Translations under genes and position numbers: made by a program
The notes under the pieces: generated by a model
Seen by the model: only the letters and a program-made list of their open reading frames with translations
Told to the model about the DNA's origin: nothing
Databases searched by the model: none
Source: Methanoregula sp.
GTDB taxonomy: Archaea; Halobacteriota; Methanomicrobia; Methanomicrobiales; Methanospirillaceae
Assembly (NCBI GenBank): GCA_026394695.1
Contig: JAPKXT010000171.1
Coordinates: forward strand, 1-9,846
Length of the DNA: 9,846 nt
Reading direction: 5' to 3'
Shown: one piece after another, positions 1 to 6,370 of the stretch
Position numbering within the stretch: the stretch's first letter is position 1
How the letters are laid out: the number at the start of each line of letters is the position of its first letter

Positions 1-602
1 TTGACCTTCATTCCACGCACACAGGAAGCATGGGAGGGATTCTTGCCCTCAAAAAGAACGAGTGCCATGCAGCTCCGATGCACCTGCTCGCAGAAAACGG
101 GGATTACAATATCCCGTACCTGAAAAAATACCTGCCCGGCGAAGATGTTGTTCTTATTTGCATCACCGAGCGGCAACAGGGAATCGTCTCAAAAGAGGGA
201 ATTGGTTTCGATGCATTGTGTACCCACACATTTGTAAACAGGCAACGGGGATCCGGTACCCGGATGCTGCTTGACCATGAGCTCAGACTGCGGGGGATCA
301 GTCCTGCTTTGATTCGGGGTTATGAGCGTGAAGTGACCACGCACCTTGCCGTTGCACTTGCGGTTAAATCCGGTGAAGCCGACGCAGGGATGTGCGTCTA
401 TAGTGCGGCAAAAGCACTAGGGCTCCGCTTCAATCCAGTTGCATCGGAACGTTACGAGATTGCCATTCGAAGCGAAAATCTCGATGACCCAAGGGTTTCA
501 GCACTCAGTGATACCATTATATCACCTGACTTTAAGGAAATCCTGCACAGGCTCGGGGGATACGACACGCGGGAAACGGGAGTACGGCGTGAACTGTCAT
601 GA
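1..602 (+). CDS. PBP-like substrate-binding domain protein, 5'-truncated (C-terminal part of a MoeA-type or HTH fusion)
   Basis: The reading frame is already open at base 3 and ends at TGA 600-602, so this is the last ~199 residues of a gene starting outside the window. The in-frame ATG at 30 is internal: the conserved segment HTGSMGGILALKKNE spans it. Visible family motifs are GSMGG..AL near the left edge, HLL at about 81, NRQRGSGTR (237-263) and THLAVALAVKSGEADAGM (from about 339). These are typical of the PBP_like domain (PF12727) found at the C terminus of archaeal molybdopterin biosynthesis MoeA fusions and of ModE-like regulators. The fold resembles molybdate-type binding proteins, and the domain probably senses or binds a molybdate, tungstate or pterin ligand (inference). 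Which partner domain lies upstream cannot be seen. A stand-alone protein is less likely because no start precedes the conserved block. Confidence 0.8.
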   Translation, partial: DLHSTHTGSMGGILALKKNECHAAPMHLLAENGDYNIPYLKKYLPGEDVVLICITERQQGIVSKEGIGFDALCTHTFVNRQRGSGTRMLLDHELRLRGISPALIRGYEREVTTHLAVALAVKSGEADAGMCVYSAAKALGLRFNPVASERYEIAIRSENLDDPRVSALSDTIISPDFKEILHRLGGYDTRETGVRRELS

Positions 603-699
603 GCACCGCCTGACCCATCACTCCTCACTGGCTTGTACGAATCGATATTTCTTCGGAGAGACGTTAACTATTATTTCTAACCTTTACGCGAAAGCCACA

Positions 700-707
700 T
701 TTTATCA
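700..707 (+). promoter_or_regulatory. Putative TATA box for the DUF1348 gene
   Basis: TTTTATCA is centred 28.5 nt before the ATG at 732. Archaeal TATA boxes centre about 26-27 nt before the transcript start, so this would give a nearly leaderless mRNA starting at the preferred start codon. An AT-rich block at 665-680 (around ACTATTATTTCTAAC) is an alternative that would give a 30-nt leader. Confidence 0.35.
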
Positions 708-731
708 ATGAGGACAGAATATGAACAATAC

Positions 732-1205
732 ATGACAGAAGAAAACAAGCCACCCTTGCCACCGTTCACCAAGGAGACGGCAGCTCAGAAAGTCCGCATG
801 GCAGAAAACGGATGGAACTCACGCGATCCTGAGAGGGTATCGCTTGTCTATACCCCCGACAGCTTCTGGCGCAACCGGGCCGAGTTCGTCCATGGCCGCC
901 AGGAGATTATTGCATTCCTGCGACGGAAGTGGGCAAAAGAGCTCGATTACCGGCTGATAAAAGAAGTATGGGCGTACACCGACAACCGCATCGCTGTCCG
1001 GTTCGCGTACGAGTGGCACGACGATGCCGGCAACTGGTTCCGTTCCTATGGCAACGAGAACTGGGAGTTTGCCCCAAACGGCCAGATGCAGCGACGTTTT
1101 GCGAGCATCAACGACCTGCCGATCAAAGAGGCAGACCGGAAGTATCACTGGCCGCTGGGACCCCGCCCGGAAAATCACCCCGGACTCTCAGACTCAGGCC
1201 TGTAA
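732..1205 (+). CDS. DUF1348 family (NTF2/SnoaL-like) protein
   Basis: A 157-residue soluble protein matching the DUF1348 family (PF07080), small NTF2-like alpha+beta proteins of unknown activity. Recognisable conserved blocks are PPLPPFTKETA (residues 7-17), the A..GWNSRDPERV...YTPDS.WRNR stretch (24-49), F..GR..I..FL.RKW..ELDYRLIKE.WA (52-81), NRIAVRF.YEWHDD.G.WFRSYGNENWEF (85-113) and ASINDLPI (124-131). No signal peptide or membrane segment is present, so it is probably cytoplasmic. The start at 732 is chosen because family members begin just before the PPLPPFT block and because a TATA-like box sits about 28 nt upstream. A longer reading from ATG 708 adds eight residues. The family is much commoner in bacteria, so acquisition by transfer is possible. 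Family assignment is confident; function is unknown. Confidence 0.85.
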   Translation: MTEENKPPLPPFTKETAAQKVRMAENGWNSRDPERVSLVYTPDSFWRNRAEFVHGRQEIIAFLRRKWAKELDYRLIKEVWAYTDNRIAVRFAYEWHDDAGNWFRSYGNENWEFAPNGQMQRRFASINDLPIKEADRKYHWPLGPRPENHPGLSDSGL

Positions 1206-1237
1206 TTCTCTGGATATCTCCGGTGATCTCCACTTAG

Positions 1238-1264
1238 TGTTCAGGGTCAGATTCTTCCTGAACA
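1238..1264. other. 8-bp stem inverted repeat between convergent genes
   Basis: TGTTCAGG (1238-1245) and CCTGAACA (1257-1264) are perfect reverse complements around an 11-nt loop. The hairpin sits 33 nt after the DUF1348 stop and immediately precedes the hairpin plus T8 element. It probably belongs to the transcript end of the upstream gene. Confidence 0.5.
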
Positions 1265-1268
1265 AGAG

Positions 1269-1289
1269 AGATCTTCGGATCTTTTTTTT
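1269..1289 (+). terminator. Hairpin with TTCG loop followed by T8
   Basis: AGATC (1269-1273), loop TTCG (1274-1277), GATCT (1278-1282), then an uninterrupted T run 1282-1289. The stem can extend by pairing the purine-rich AAGAG stretch at 1264-1268 with the T run. Archaeal termination depends mainly on U-rich tracts, so the T8 alone would suffice for the + strand DUF1348 gene. The minus strand has no T run at this site, so the signal is polar. Confidence 0.6.
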
Positions 1290-1301
1290 CCTGCACCATC
1301 A

Positions 1302-1883
1302 TCAAAGCAGGGTCAGTTTTACCGGAACACGGAGCATAGCATCATTCATGACGGTCTCCTTCCGATCATCAGCGCACAGGTAGTACTTGCCCTGCTTTTT
1401 TATCGTGATGGTCGTTTCTTTGGGCACGGTGACGTCATTGAACTGGACGATAGGAACGAGACCTTCATAGATCCATGTCTTCTTTACCGCATCCCAGAGC
1501 GGTGGACTGGTCTGGATCCTGTCCCTGTCAGAGACATCGATAAACAATACATTGACGCTTTCCTGACCATTCCCCGGCGATGTTGCCCAGACACGATACT
1601 TCTGATCAGGGTAGAGATAATTTACTCCAAGTTCTTTCTGGACATCAAGACAATTGAAATCATTGGAATGGATATCGATGGTCGTGTCGATTCCTGCAGA
1701 TCGGGCAGTTTGTGTTGAGGCAGGAGTCTGCGATGTGCCGCTTATAAGGGGATTACCAGGTACCTTGGGGATGGAACCGGATTTTTGGGCAGCGGTCTGG
1801 GGAGAAGACTGGGTGCAGCCAGCGATACAGGTAAGCAGGATAACAAGTATCGCAAAAATGCCGATGTAGGAATGATATCGCAT
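1302..1883 (-). CDS. Uncharacterised lipoprotein
   Basis: A 193-residue protein with a signal peptide: short basic N terminus (MRYHSY), a hydrophobic core (IGIFAILVILLTC) and a lipobox-like IAGC placing the lipid-modified cysteine at residue 23. A Ser/Thr/Pro/Gln-rich linker follows (roughly residues 24-65). The remaining ~125 residues are polar with many beta-prone segments, for example TTITIKKQGKYYLCADD near the C terminus, suggesting a small extracellular beta-rich domain anchored to the outer face of the cell membrane. I recognise no family or active site. The ATG at 1883 is preferred over a TTG nine bases upstream because a TATA-like box is centred 26.5 nt before it. It is transcribed alone, divergent from ileS and convergent with the DUF1348 gene. 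Function unknown. Confidence 0.75.
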   Translation of the reverse strand: MRYHSYIGIFAILVILLTCIAGCTQSSPQTAAQKSGSIPKVPGNPLISGTSQTPASTQTARSAGIDTTIDIHSNDFNCLDVQKELGVNYLYPDQKYRVWATSPGNGQESVNVLFIDVSDRDRIQTSPPLWDAVKKTWIYEGLVPIVQFNDVTVPKETTITIKKQGKYYLCADDRKETVMNDAMLRVPVKLTLL

Positions 1884-1905
1884 GATGTTCAATGTAAAAT
1901 GAACG

Positions 1906-1913
1906 CATATATG
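1906..1913 (-). promoter_or_regulatory. Putative TATA box for the lipoprotein gene
   Basis: The palindrome CATATATG is centred 26.5 nt upstream of the ATG at 1883 on the minus strand. That is the standard archaeal TATA-to-start distance if the transcript begins at the start codon, which predicts a leaderless mRNA. No Shine-Dalgarno precedes this ATG, consistent with that reading. Confidence 0.5.
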
Positions 1914-1924
1914 ACTTACGATTG

Positions 1925-1948
1925 TTTAAAATTCACATTTTTTAAAAT
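1925..1948 (+). promoter_or_regulatory. Duplicated AT-rich TATA-like boxes upstream of ileS
   Basis: TTTAAAAT occurs twice, at 1925-1932 and 1941-1948, separated by 8 bases. Either could serve as the ileS TATA box, placing the transcript start near 1955-1972 and giving a leader of roughly 95-115 nt before the GTG at 2068. The block also lies upstream of the divergent lipoprotein gene. Assignment rests on base composition and position only. Confidence 0.35.
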
Positions 1949-2057
1949 CATGGCAACCAATACGGGGTCCGGCATGCGCTTGTGGGAGAAAAACTACTTT
2001 GTCCACCAGCACCAACATTCCTTTACGCACATTTACCTGCGTCCCATAAGCATCCAA

Positions 2058-2063
2058 GAGGGG
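2058..2063 (+). promoter_or_regulatory. Shine-Dalgarno of ileS
   Basis: GAGGGG followed by TTTT and then GTG at 2068. The GAGG core ends six bases before the GTG, a good spacing, and this fixes GTG as the start. It is the clearest ribosome binding site in the window. Confidence 0.7.
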
Positions 2064-2067
2064 TTTT

Positions 2068-5000
2068 GTGAAGGAAGTCACCGCTAACTTCAATGCACAG
2101 TCGATTGAGCGTGAGATGCGGGATCACTGGTCCATCCACGACACATATAAGACCGTAAAACAGCACCGCAGTGCAGGAAAACCGTTCTTTTTCGTTGACG
2201 GCCCCCCCTATACCACAGGGACCATCCACCTCGGTACTGCGTGGAATAAAATATTAAAAGACAGCATCCTGCGATACCACCGGATGAACGGCAGGAATGT
2301 GATTGACCGTGCAGGATACGACATGCACGGCTTGCCGATCGAAGTCAAGGTTGAACAGGAACTCGGTTTTAAATCCAAAAAAGATATCGAAAAGTACGGT
2401 ATCCAGAAGTTCATTGAGAAGTGCCGGGAATTTGCCATCAAAAACAAGCTCCTGATGGATGACCAGTTCACCAGCCTCGGAGTCTGGCTCGATTTCCCCG
2501 GCGCGTACAAGACCGTCATGCCCGGTTACATCGAAGCTGCATGGTGGACGCTCGCCCGGGCAGAAGATAAGGGCATGCTCGAACGCGGGCACCGTGTCGT
2601 GAACTGGTGTCCACGGTGCGAGACGGCGATAGCAGATGCTGAAGTGGAATACGCAGACGAGAAAGACCCCTCCGTCTTCGTAAAGTTCCCCCTCAAAGGC
2701 AGGACTAACGAATTCCTTTTGATCTGGACGACAACACCATGGACGCTACCGGCCAATGTTGCAGTTGCGGTTGCAGAGGATTTCGAGTATGCAAAAGTTC
2801 TCGCAAAAAAAGATGACAAGGAGACACTCCTGTGGATTGCCGAGCCGCTCGTGAAGGCAGTACTCAAGAAGGGACGCTGCAAGGACTATGCTATCCTTGA
2901 GACAAAGAAGGGTGCCGAGATTATAGGATGGGTGTATGAATCCCCGCTCGCCTCATGCGTGCCACTCCAGCGTGAGATCGTGCATAAAATCGTTGCAGCA
3001 GATTTTGTAGCACTCGAAAATACCGGCATGGTGCACATTGCGCCCGGCCATGGCTGGGACGACTTCGTGCTCGGCACAAAGGAAGGGCTTGCCATTGTCT
3101 GCCCCGTGGATGGTGCCGGGAAATTCAAGGAAGAGGCAGGGATATTTGCCGGCCAGTTCGTACGGGATTCCAACGAGAACGTGCTTGTTGCGCTCGGCGA
3201 TCACCTGTTTGCAAAGGAGATCGTCACCCACCGCTACGGACACTGCTGGCGCTGCAAGACCCCAATCATCTTCCGGGCCACATCACAATGGTTCTTAAAG
3301 ATCTCCGAGATGCGGGACCTGATGCTCGCCGAAGTAGCAAAAGTCACCTGGTATCCTGACTGGGCAGGGAGTGCTCGCTTCTACGACTGGATCAAAGAGG
3401 CACGCGACTGGTGCATCTCCCGCCAGCGTTACTGGGGCATCCCGATCCCGGTATGGGTCTGCCAGAAATGCGATGCGTATCGCGTCATCGGTACCTTTGC
3501 GGAACTTGAAGAACGCAGCGGCAGGCTGCTTGCGGATCCGCATCGCCCCTACGTGGATGACGTCACGATACCATGCACCTGTGGCGGAACCATGAAACGG
3601 GTTGAGGATATCTTTGATGTCTGGTTCGACTCGGCGGTTGCATCCTGGGCAACGCTTGGCTACCCGGGAAAAACGCAGGACTTTGAAAATCTCTGGCCTG
3701 CCGATTTTATCACCGAGGGACAGGACCAGACCCGAGGATGGTTCTATTCACAGCTGGGAGCAAGCACCATTGCGTTTGGGAAGGCACCCTACAAGAGCGT
3801 CTGCATGCACGGCTTTGCGCTCGACGCCGAAGGCAAGAAGATGTCAAAAAGTTACGGAAACGTGGTGACACCAGAAGAAGTCATCGCCAAAGTGGGCGTC
3901 GATGTGCTCAGGCTTTACATCCTTTCCTCCTCCGCTCCTTGGGACGATCTGAAGTTCAACTGGGAGGGTGTCGGCACGATCAACCGTGCGGCTAATATCC
4001 TCTGGAATGTTTACCGTTTCCCGGTCCCGTATATGATCCTCGACAATTTTGAACCCGCAAATAAAGGAGGGACCTGGGACGATGCCTATATCCGGGAACA
4101 TCTCAACCTTATGCCAGACGAAGACCGGTTCATTATCTCCCGGATCAACTCGGTTGCAGGCACGGTCGATTCCGCGATCAAGGAGTGCCAGCTCCAACGG
4201 GCCACCCGCGAACTGGTAAACTTTATCTTAGAAGACCTCTCCCGCTGGTATGTCCAGCTCGTCCGCGAACGGATGTGGCTTGAAGGTGAATCCAAGAGCA
4301 AGCACTATGCCTACGAGACGATCTATTACGTGATGCGCCGGCTCATCGGGCTGCTTGCCCCGGTCTGCCCGCATATCACCGAAGAAATATACCAGAACCT
4401 GCGGTGCAAAAATGATCCTTCAAGTGTGCACTTGCTCGATTGGAACAAAGGCGAACAGGAGCTCGTGGACACAGCACTCGAACAGGCAGTCGGGATCGTC
4501 CGTTCGTTTGATGAGGCATGTGCCAATGCCCGTCAGACCGGCAAACGCAAACTCCGCTGGCCGGTCTCAGAAGTAGTCGTGGTGACCAACTCCGGGACGG
4601 TCAGGGACGCCATAGAACTGTTACAGGCAGTCTGCATGGATCGGGCCAACGCTCGAAAGGTTAGCGTTGTGATGGGCAGGTGGGAGCGGATCGGCTGGCA
4701 TGCCGAGCCGGTGATGAAAGCACTCGGGCCTGGCTTTGGCAAGAACTCCCCCAAAGTCAAGGCACTCATCGAAGGTGCTGACGGTAATTTCCTGAAAAAC
4801 GAGATTGATATGGGACGAACCGTGACACTTGGGGATGGCGATGCGACATACGAGATCGGCACCCGGCACGTTACGTTTACAGAAAAACTCCCTGCGGAGG
4901 TATTCTCGGCCCCGATGCAGGACGGAACGGTGTATGTGGATGTCAGACTTGATGAAGATCTCGAGAAGGAGGGGTATGAGCGTGAGGTCATTCGCCGGAT

Positions 5001-5277
5001 CCAGGAAATGCGCAAACAACTTGATCTGGTCGTCAGCGAATATATCTCGGTAGAAGTGCTTGTCAATGACCTGCGGGTCTACAACCTTCTCAATAATTAC
5101 AGCAACCACACTATTGCCGGGGAGGTTTTAGCCGTTGTACCTGACAGAGGAGTCCTGTTATCATTCCTTAAACCGGGTGACCCATTGAGAACCCATGACT
5201 TAATAAAGGAATGGGAAATTGAGGGGGCAACTGAGACCATCGGTATGACTGTCGGCATCTCACGTGCCACACAATAA
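2068..5277 (+). CDS. ileS: Isoleucyl-tRNA synthetase (archaeal type)
   Basis: Class I aminoacyl-tRNA synthetase that charges tRNA-Ile with isoleucine in the cytoplasm. At 1069 residues it is full length for the archaeal/eukaryal-like form. Signature elements are in the expected order: HIGH-type HLGT at 54-57; C181xxC184; the threonine-rich editing-site motif WTTTPWTLPAN (220-230); the second editing motif HIAPGHGWDD (323-332); C393xxC396; RDWCISRQRYWG before residue 458; C465xxC468 with C503/C505 as a likely zinc knob; DVWFDS (517-522); GQDQTRGWF (about 551-559); and KMSKS at 591-595. A helical anticodon-binding domain and C-terminal extension follow. CP1 editing (removal of mischarged Val) appears intact. 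GTG start with a strong Shine-Dalgarno. Its 3' end overlaps thg1 tail to tail by 18 bp. No frameshift or missing catalytic residue is visible. Confidence 0.98.
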   Translation: MKEVTANFNAQSIEREMRDHWSIHDTYKTVKQHRSAGKPFFFVDGPPYTTGTIHLGTAWNKILKDSILRYHRMNGRNVIDRAGYDMHGLPIEVKVEQELGFKSKKDIEKYGIQKFIEKCREFAIKNKLLMDDQFTSLGVWLDFPGAYKTVMPGYIEAAWWTLARAEDKGMLERGHRVVNWCPRCETAIADAEVEYADEKDPSVFVKFPLKGRTNEFLLIWTTTPWTLPANVAVAVAEDFEYAKVLAKKDDKETLLWIAEPLVKAVLKKGRCKDYAILETKKGAEIIGWVYESPLASCVPLQREIVHKIVAADFVALENTGMVHIAPGHGWDDFVLGTKEGLAIVCPVDGAGKFKEEAGIFAGQFVRDSNENVLVALGDHLFAKEIVTHRYGHCWRCKTPIIFRATSQWFLKISEMRDLMLAEVAKVTWYPDWAGSARFYDWIKEARDWCISRQRYWGIPIPVWVCQKCDAYRVIGTFAELEERSGRLLADPHRPYVDDVTIPCTCGGTMKRVEDIFDVWFDSAVASWATLGYPGKTQDFENLWPADFITEGQDQTRGWFYSQLGASTIAFGKAPYKSVCMHGFALDAEGKKMSKSYGNVVTPEEVIAKVGVDVLRLYILSSSAPWDDLKFNWEGVGTINRAANILWNVYRFPVPYMILDNFEPANKGGTWDDAYIREHLNLMPDEDRFIISRINSVAGTVDSAIKECQLQRATRELVNFILEDLSRWYVQLVRERMWLEGESKSKHYAYETIYYVMRRLIGLLAPVCPHITEEIYQNLRCKNDPSSVHLLDWNKGEQELVDTALEQAVGIVRSFDEACANARQTGKRKLRWPVSEVVVVTNSGTVRDAIELLQAVCMDRANARKVSVVMGRWERIGWHAEPVMKALGPGFGKNSPKVKALIEGADGNFLKNEIDMGRTVTLGDGDATYEIGTRHVTFTEKLPAEVFSAPMQDGTVYVDVRLDEDLEKEGYEREVIRRIQEMRKQLDLVVSEYISVEVLVNDLRVYNLLNNYSNHTIAGEVLAVVPDRGVLLSFLKPGDPLRTHDLIKEWEIEGATETIGMTVGISRATQ

Positions 5278-5991
5278 TCTTTTTAATAAGGACTGCCCTT
5301 CCTCACTCGTAAACAGGGGAAGTTCACGCTCTACAGTAACCGCACTTCTCTCAGCCAGCACGTGCTCCTGAGTTATCGGGTTGTACCCTTCCTTTTCCGT
5401 AATCTTTTTATAGACAAGTATTCCCCGGCGCTGCCATGCGGGGGTCATGGCAAGATTCACACCCCGCACGTGCATCATCTCGTGCAGCTCTTTTGCCGGG
5501 ATGCCCTTGAGCCGGGCTGCGGCTTTTTTTGCACTTATACCTTCTTCGATTAACGCCTGCTGGCAGTAGCCATTGATATGGTTGCGCCATGCCTCGTTCT
5601 GACGGTTGGCTAAATATTCCATGGCATATTCCGGCGTTGCCGGTATGACCCGGGCATCAAACGACAGGACGGTTGTGCCGCCAAGAGAGTTTGTGAGAGC
5701 GCTCGCTGCATAGGATGCGGCTACTGAATCAATCTTTTCCACCCTGCCACTGAAGGGGAGTCTGGTGAAATAGAGACTGATCTCATCTGAGAATGTGAAC
5801 GCAAGATCAGGACAGAGCCCGCTGTCGGCAATGAGCGCTACGCATACCTGTACCATCGCATCGCTGAACCGGTCATCAAACGGTTTTTTTAAGGAAAGAT
5901 TTTCTGCAAGGCGATGAAACGCTCTCCCGTCGAGCCTGACAAAAACAGGGGGGATAGTGGTAATAGTTGAAAATATTTCCCGGTTTTCCAT
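5260..5991 (-). CDS. thg1: tRNA(His) guanylyltransferase (Thg1 family)
   Basis: Thg1 adds the G at position -1 to tRNA-His by 3'-5' nucleotide addition, providing the identity element for HisRS; archaeal members add it opposite C73 in a templated manner (family knowledge). The protein is 243 residues. The metal-binding signature VRLDGRAFHRL (18-28) supplies D21 and G22, and FTFSDEISLYF (65-75) supplies D69, matching the Asp-Gly...Asp metal site of characterised Thg1. FDARVIPATPEY (111-122) and NRQNEAWRNHINGY (129-142) match further conserved blocks. The ATG at 5991 is chosen because Thg1 proteins start shortly before the RLDG motif and a TATA-like box lies 27.5 nt upstream. A start at 6087 would add 32 unrelated residues and overlap the PRC-barrel gene. 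It lies 64 bp downstream of that gene and converges with ileS. Confidence 0.92.
   Translation of the reverse strand: MENREIFSTITTIPPVFVRLDGRAFHRLAENLSLKKPFDDRFSDAMVQVCVALIADSGLCPDLAFTFSDEISLYFTRLPFSGRVEKIDSVAASYAASALTNSLGGTTVLSFDARVIPATPEYAMEYLANRQNEAWRNHINGYCQQALIEEGISAKKAAARLKGIPAKELHEMMHVRGVNLAMTPAWQRRGILVYKKITEKEGYNPITQEHVLAERSAVTVERELPLFTSEEGQSLLKRLLCGT
5278..5286 (+). terminator. Possible oligo-T terminator of ileS
   Basis: TCTTTTTAA directly follows the ileS TAA stop and contains T5 at 5280-5284. A short U tract can terminate archaeal transcription. It lies inside the coding region of the opposing thg1 gene. The run is short, so this is tentative. Confidence 0.25.
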
Positions 5992-6014
5992 ACGACAACC
6001 ATGCAGGAGCAAAG

Positions 6015-6022
6015 AAAATATG
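6015..6022 (-). promoter_or_regulatory. Putative TATA box for thg1
   Basis: On the minus strand CATATTTT is centred 27.5 nt before the ATG at 5991, the expected distance for a leaderless transcript. It lies in the 64-bp gap after the PRC-barrel gene, so thg1 may have its own promoter as well as read-through from upstream. Confidence 0.4.
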
Positions 6023-6055
6023 GGGGGTCTCCCGCCGTAAAACCCGATACCTTCC

Positions 6056-6319
6056 TTACTCTTCCACGCTGGCGCCCGCGAAGGCACCCGGCAGGTGGCG
6101 AATCAGGACGATGTCATCAATCGCGCTGATGATACGGTACGGGATCTTAAGACCTTTAAAATTTTTCAGCTCAAAGAGCTCTTCGTTAACCTTCCCCACT
6201 ACAATTGAATCTATCTTCTTCTGATCCACATCGATAAGAACATCTTCGACTTCGCCGATAAACATGCCCTTGTCTGTATAGATGTGAAGGCCGAACAAAT
6301 CCGTGATCTGGGTTTCCAT
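6056..6319 (-). CDS. Small PRC-barrel domain protein
   Basis: An 87-residue acidic cytoplasmic protein consisting almost entirely of one PRC-barrel domain. The diagnostic pattern is ITDLFGLHIYTDKGMFIGEV (5-24), then EDVLIDVDQKKI and SIVVGK, and a final strand IPYRIISAIDDIVLI (about 59-73), characteristic of archaeal stand-alone PRC proteins. PRC barrels are small beta barrels used for protein contacts, known from photosynthetic reaction centre H subunits and RimM. In haloarchaea, short PRC-barrel proteins (CdpB) act with SepF and FtsZ in cell division, so a similar role is possible here but is not shown by the sequence. It begins at ATG 6319 with no Shine-Dalgarno, shares a 51-bp divergent promoter region with the S2P gene, and precedes thg1 on the same strand. 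Confidence 0.85.
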   Translation of the reverse strand: METQITDLFGLHIYTDKGMFIGEVEDVLIDVDQKKIDSIVVGKVNEELFELKNFKGLKIPYRIISAIDDIVLIRHLPGAFAGASVEE

Positions 6320-6332
6320 CGTTATCAGATGA

Positions 6333-6346
6333 AAGTATATACTTAA
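6333..6346. promoter_or_regulatory. Shared divergent TATA region (palindromic AAGTATATACTT)
   Basis: AAGTATATACTT (6333-6344) is a perfect 12-bp palindrome in the 51-bp gap between the PRC-barrel and S2P starts. For the + strand the box centres 32.5 nt before ATG 6371, predicting a leader of about 6 nt. For the minus strand TTAAGTAT (6339-6346) centres about 23 nt before ATG 6319. The two promoters seem to overlap, so TBP binding for one gene could compete with the other. Confidence 0.5.
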
Positions 6347-6370
6347 GAGTTAAAAAGATAATCCTTTGTT

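Noticed and set aside
819..1178. Minus-strand frame of 119 codons opposite the DUF1348 gene
   Set aside because: It fully overlaps a conserved gene and shows no domain of its own.
1884..1892. TTG start three codons upstream for the lipoprotein
   Set aside because: The ATG at 1883 gives a standard signal peptide and sits at the correct distance from the CATATATG box.
681..2028. Shared 9-mer CCTTTACGC at 681-689 and 2020-2028, both about 50 nt before start codons (732 and 2068)
   Set aside because: A pair of shared 9-mers is expected many times by chance in a window of this size, and there is no third copy or symmetry.
4533..5109. Two minus-strand frames of 162-177 codons inside ileS
   Set aside because: Serine/arginine-rich composition without motifs; they are shadows of the well-supported ileS coding strand.
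5992..6087. Upstream extension of Thg1 to an ATG at 6087
   Set aside because: The added 32 residues do not look like Thg1, would overlap the PRC-barrel gene, and would bury the TATA-like box that fits the ATG at 5991.
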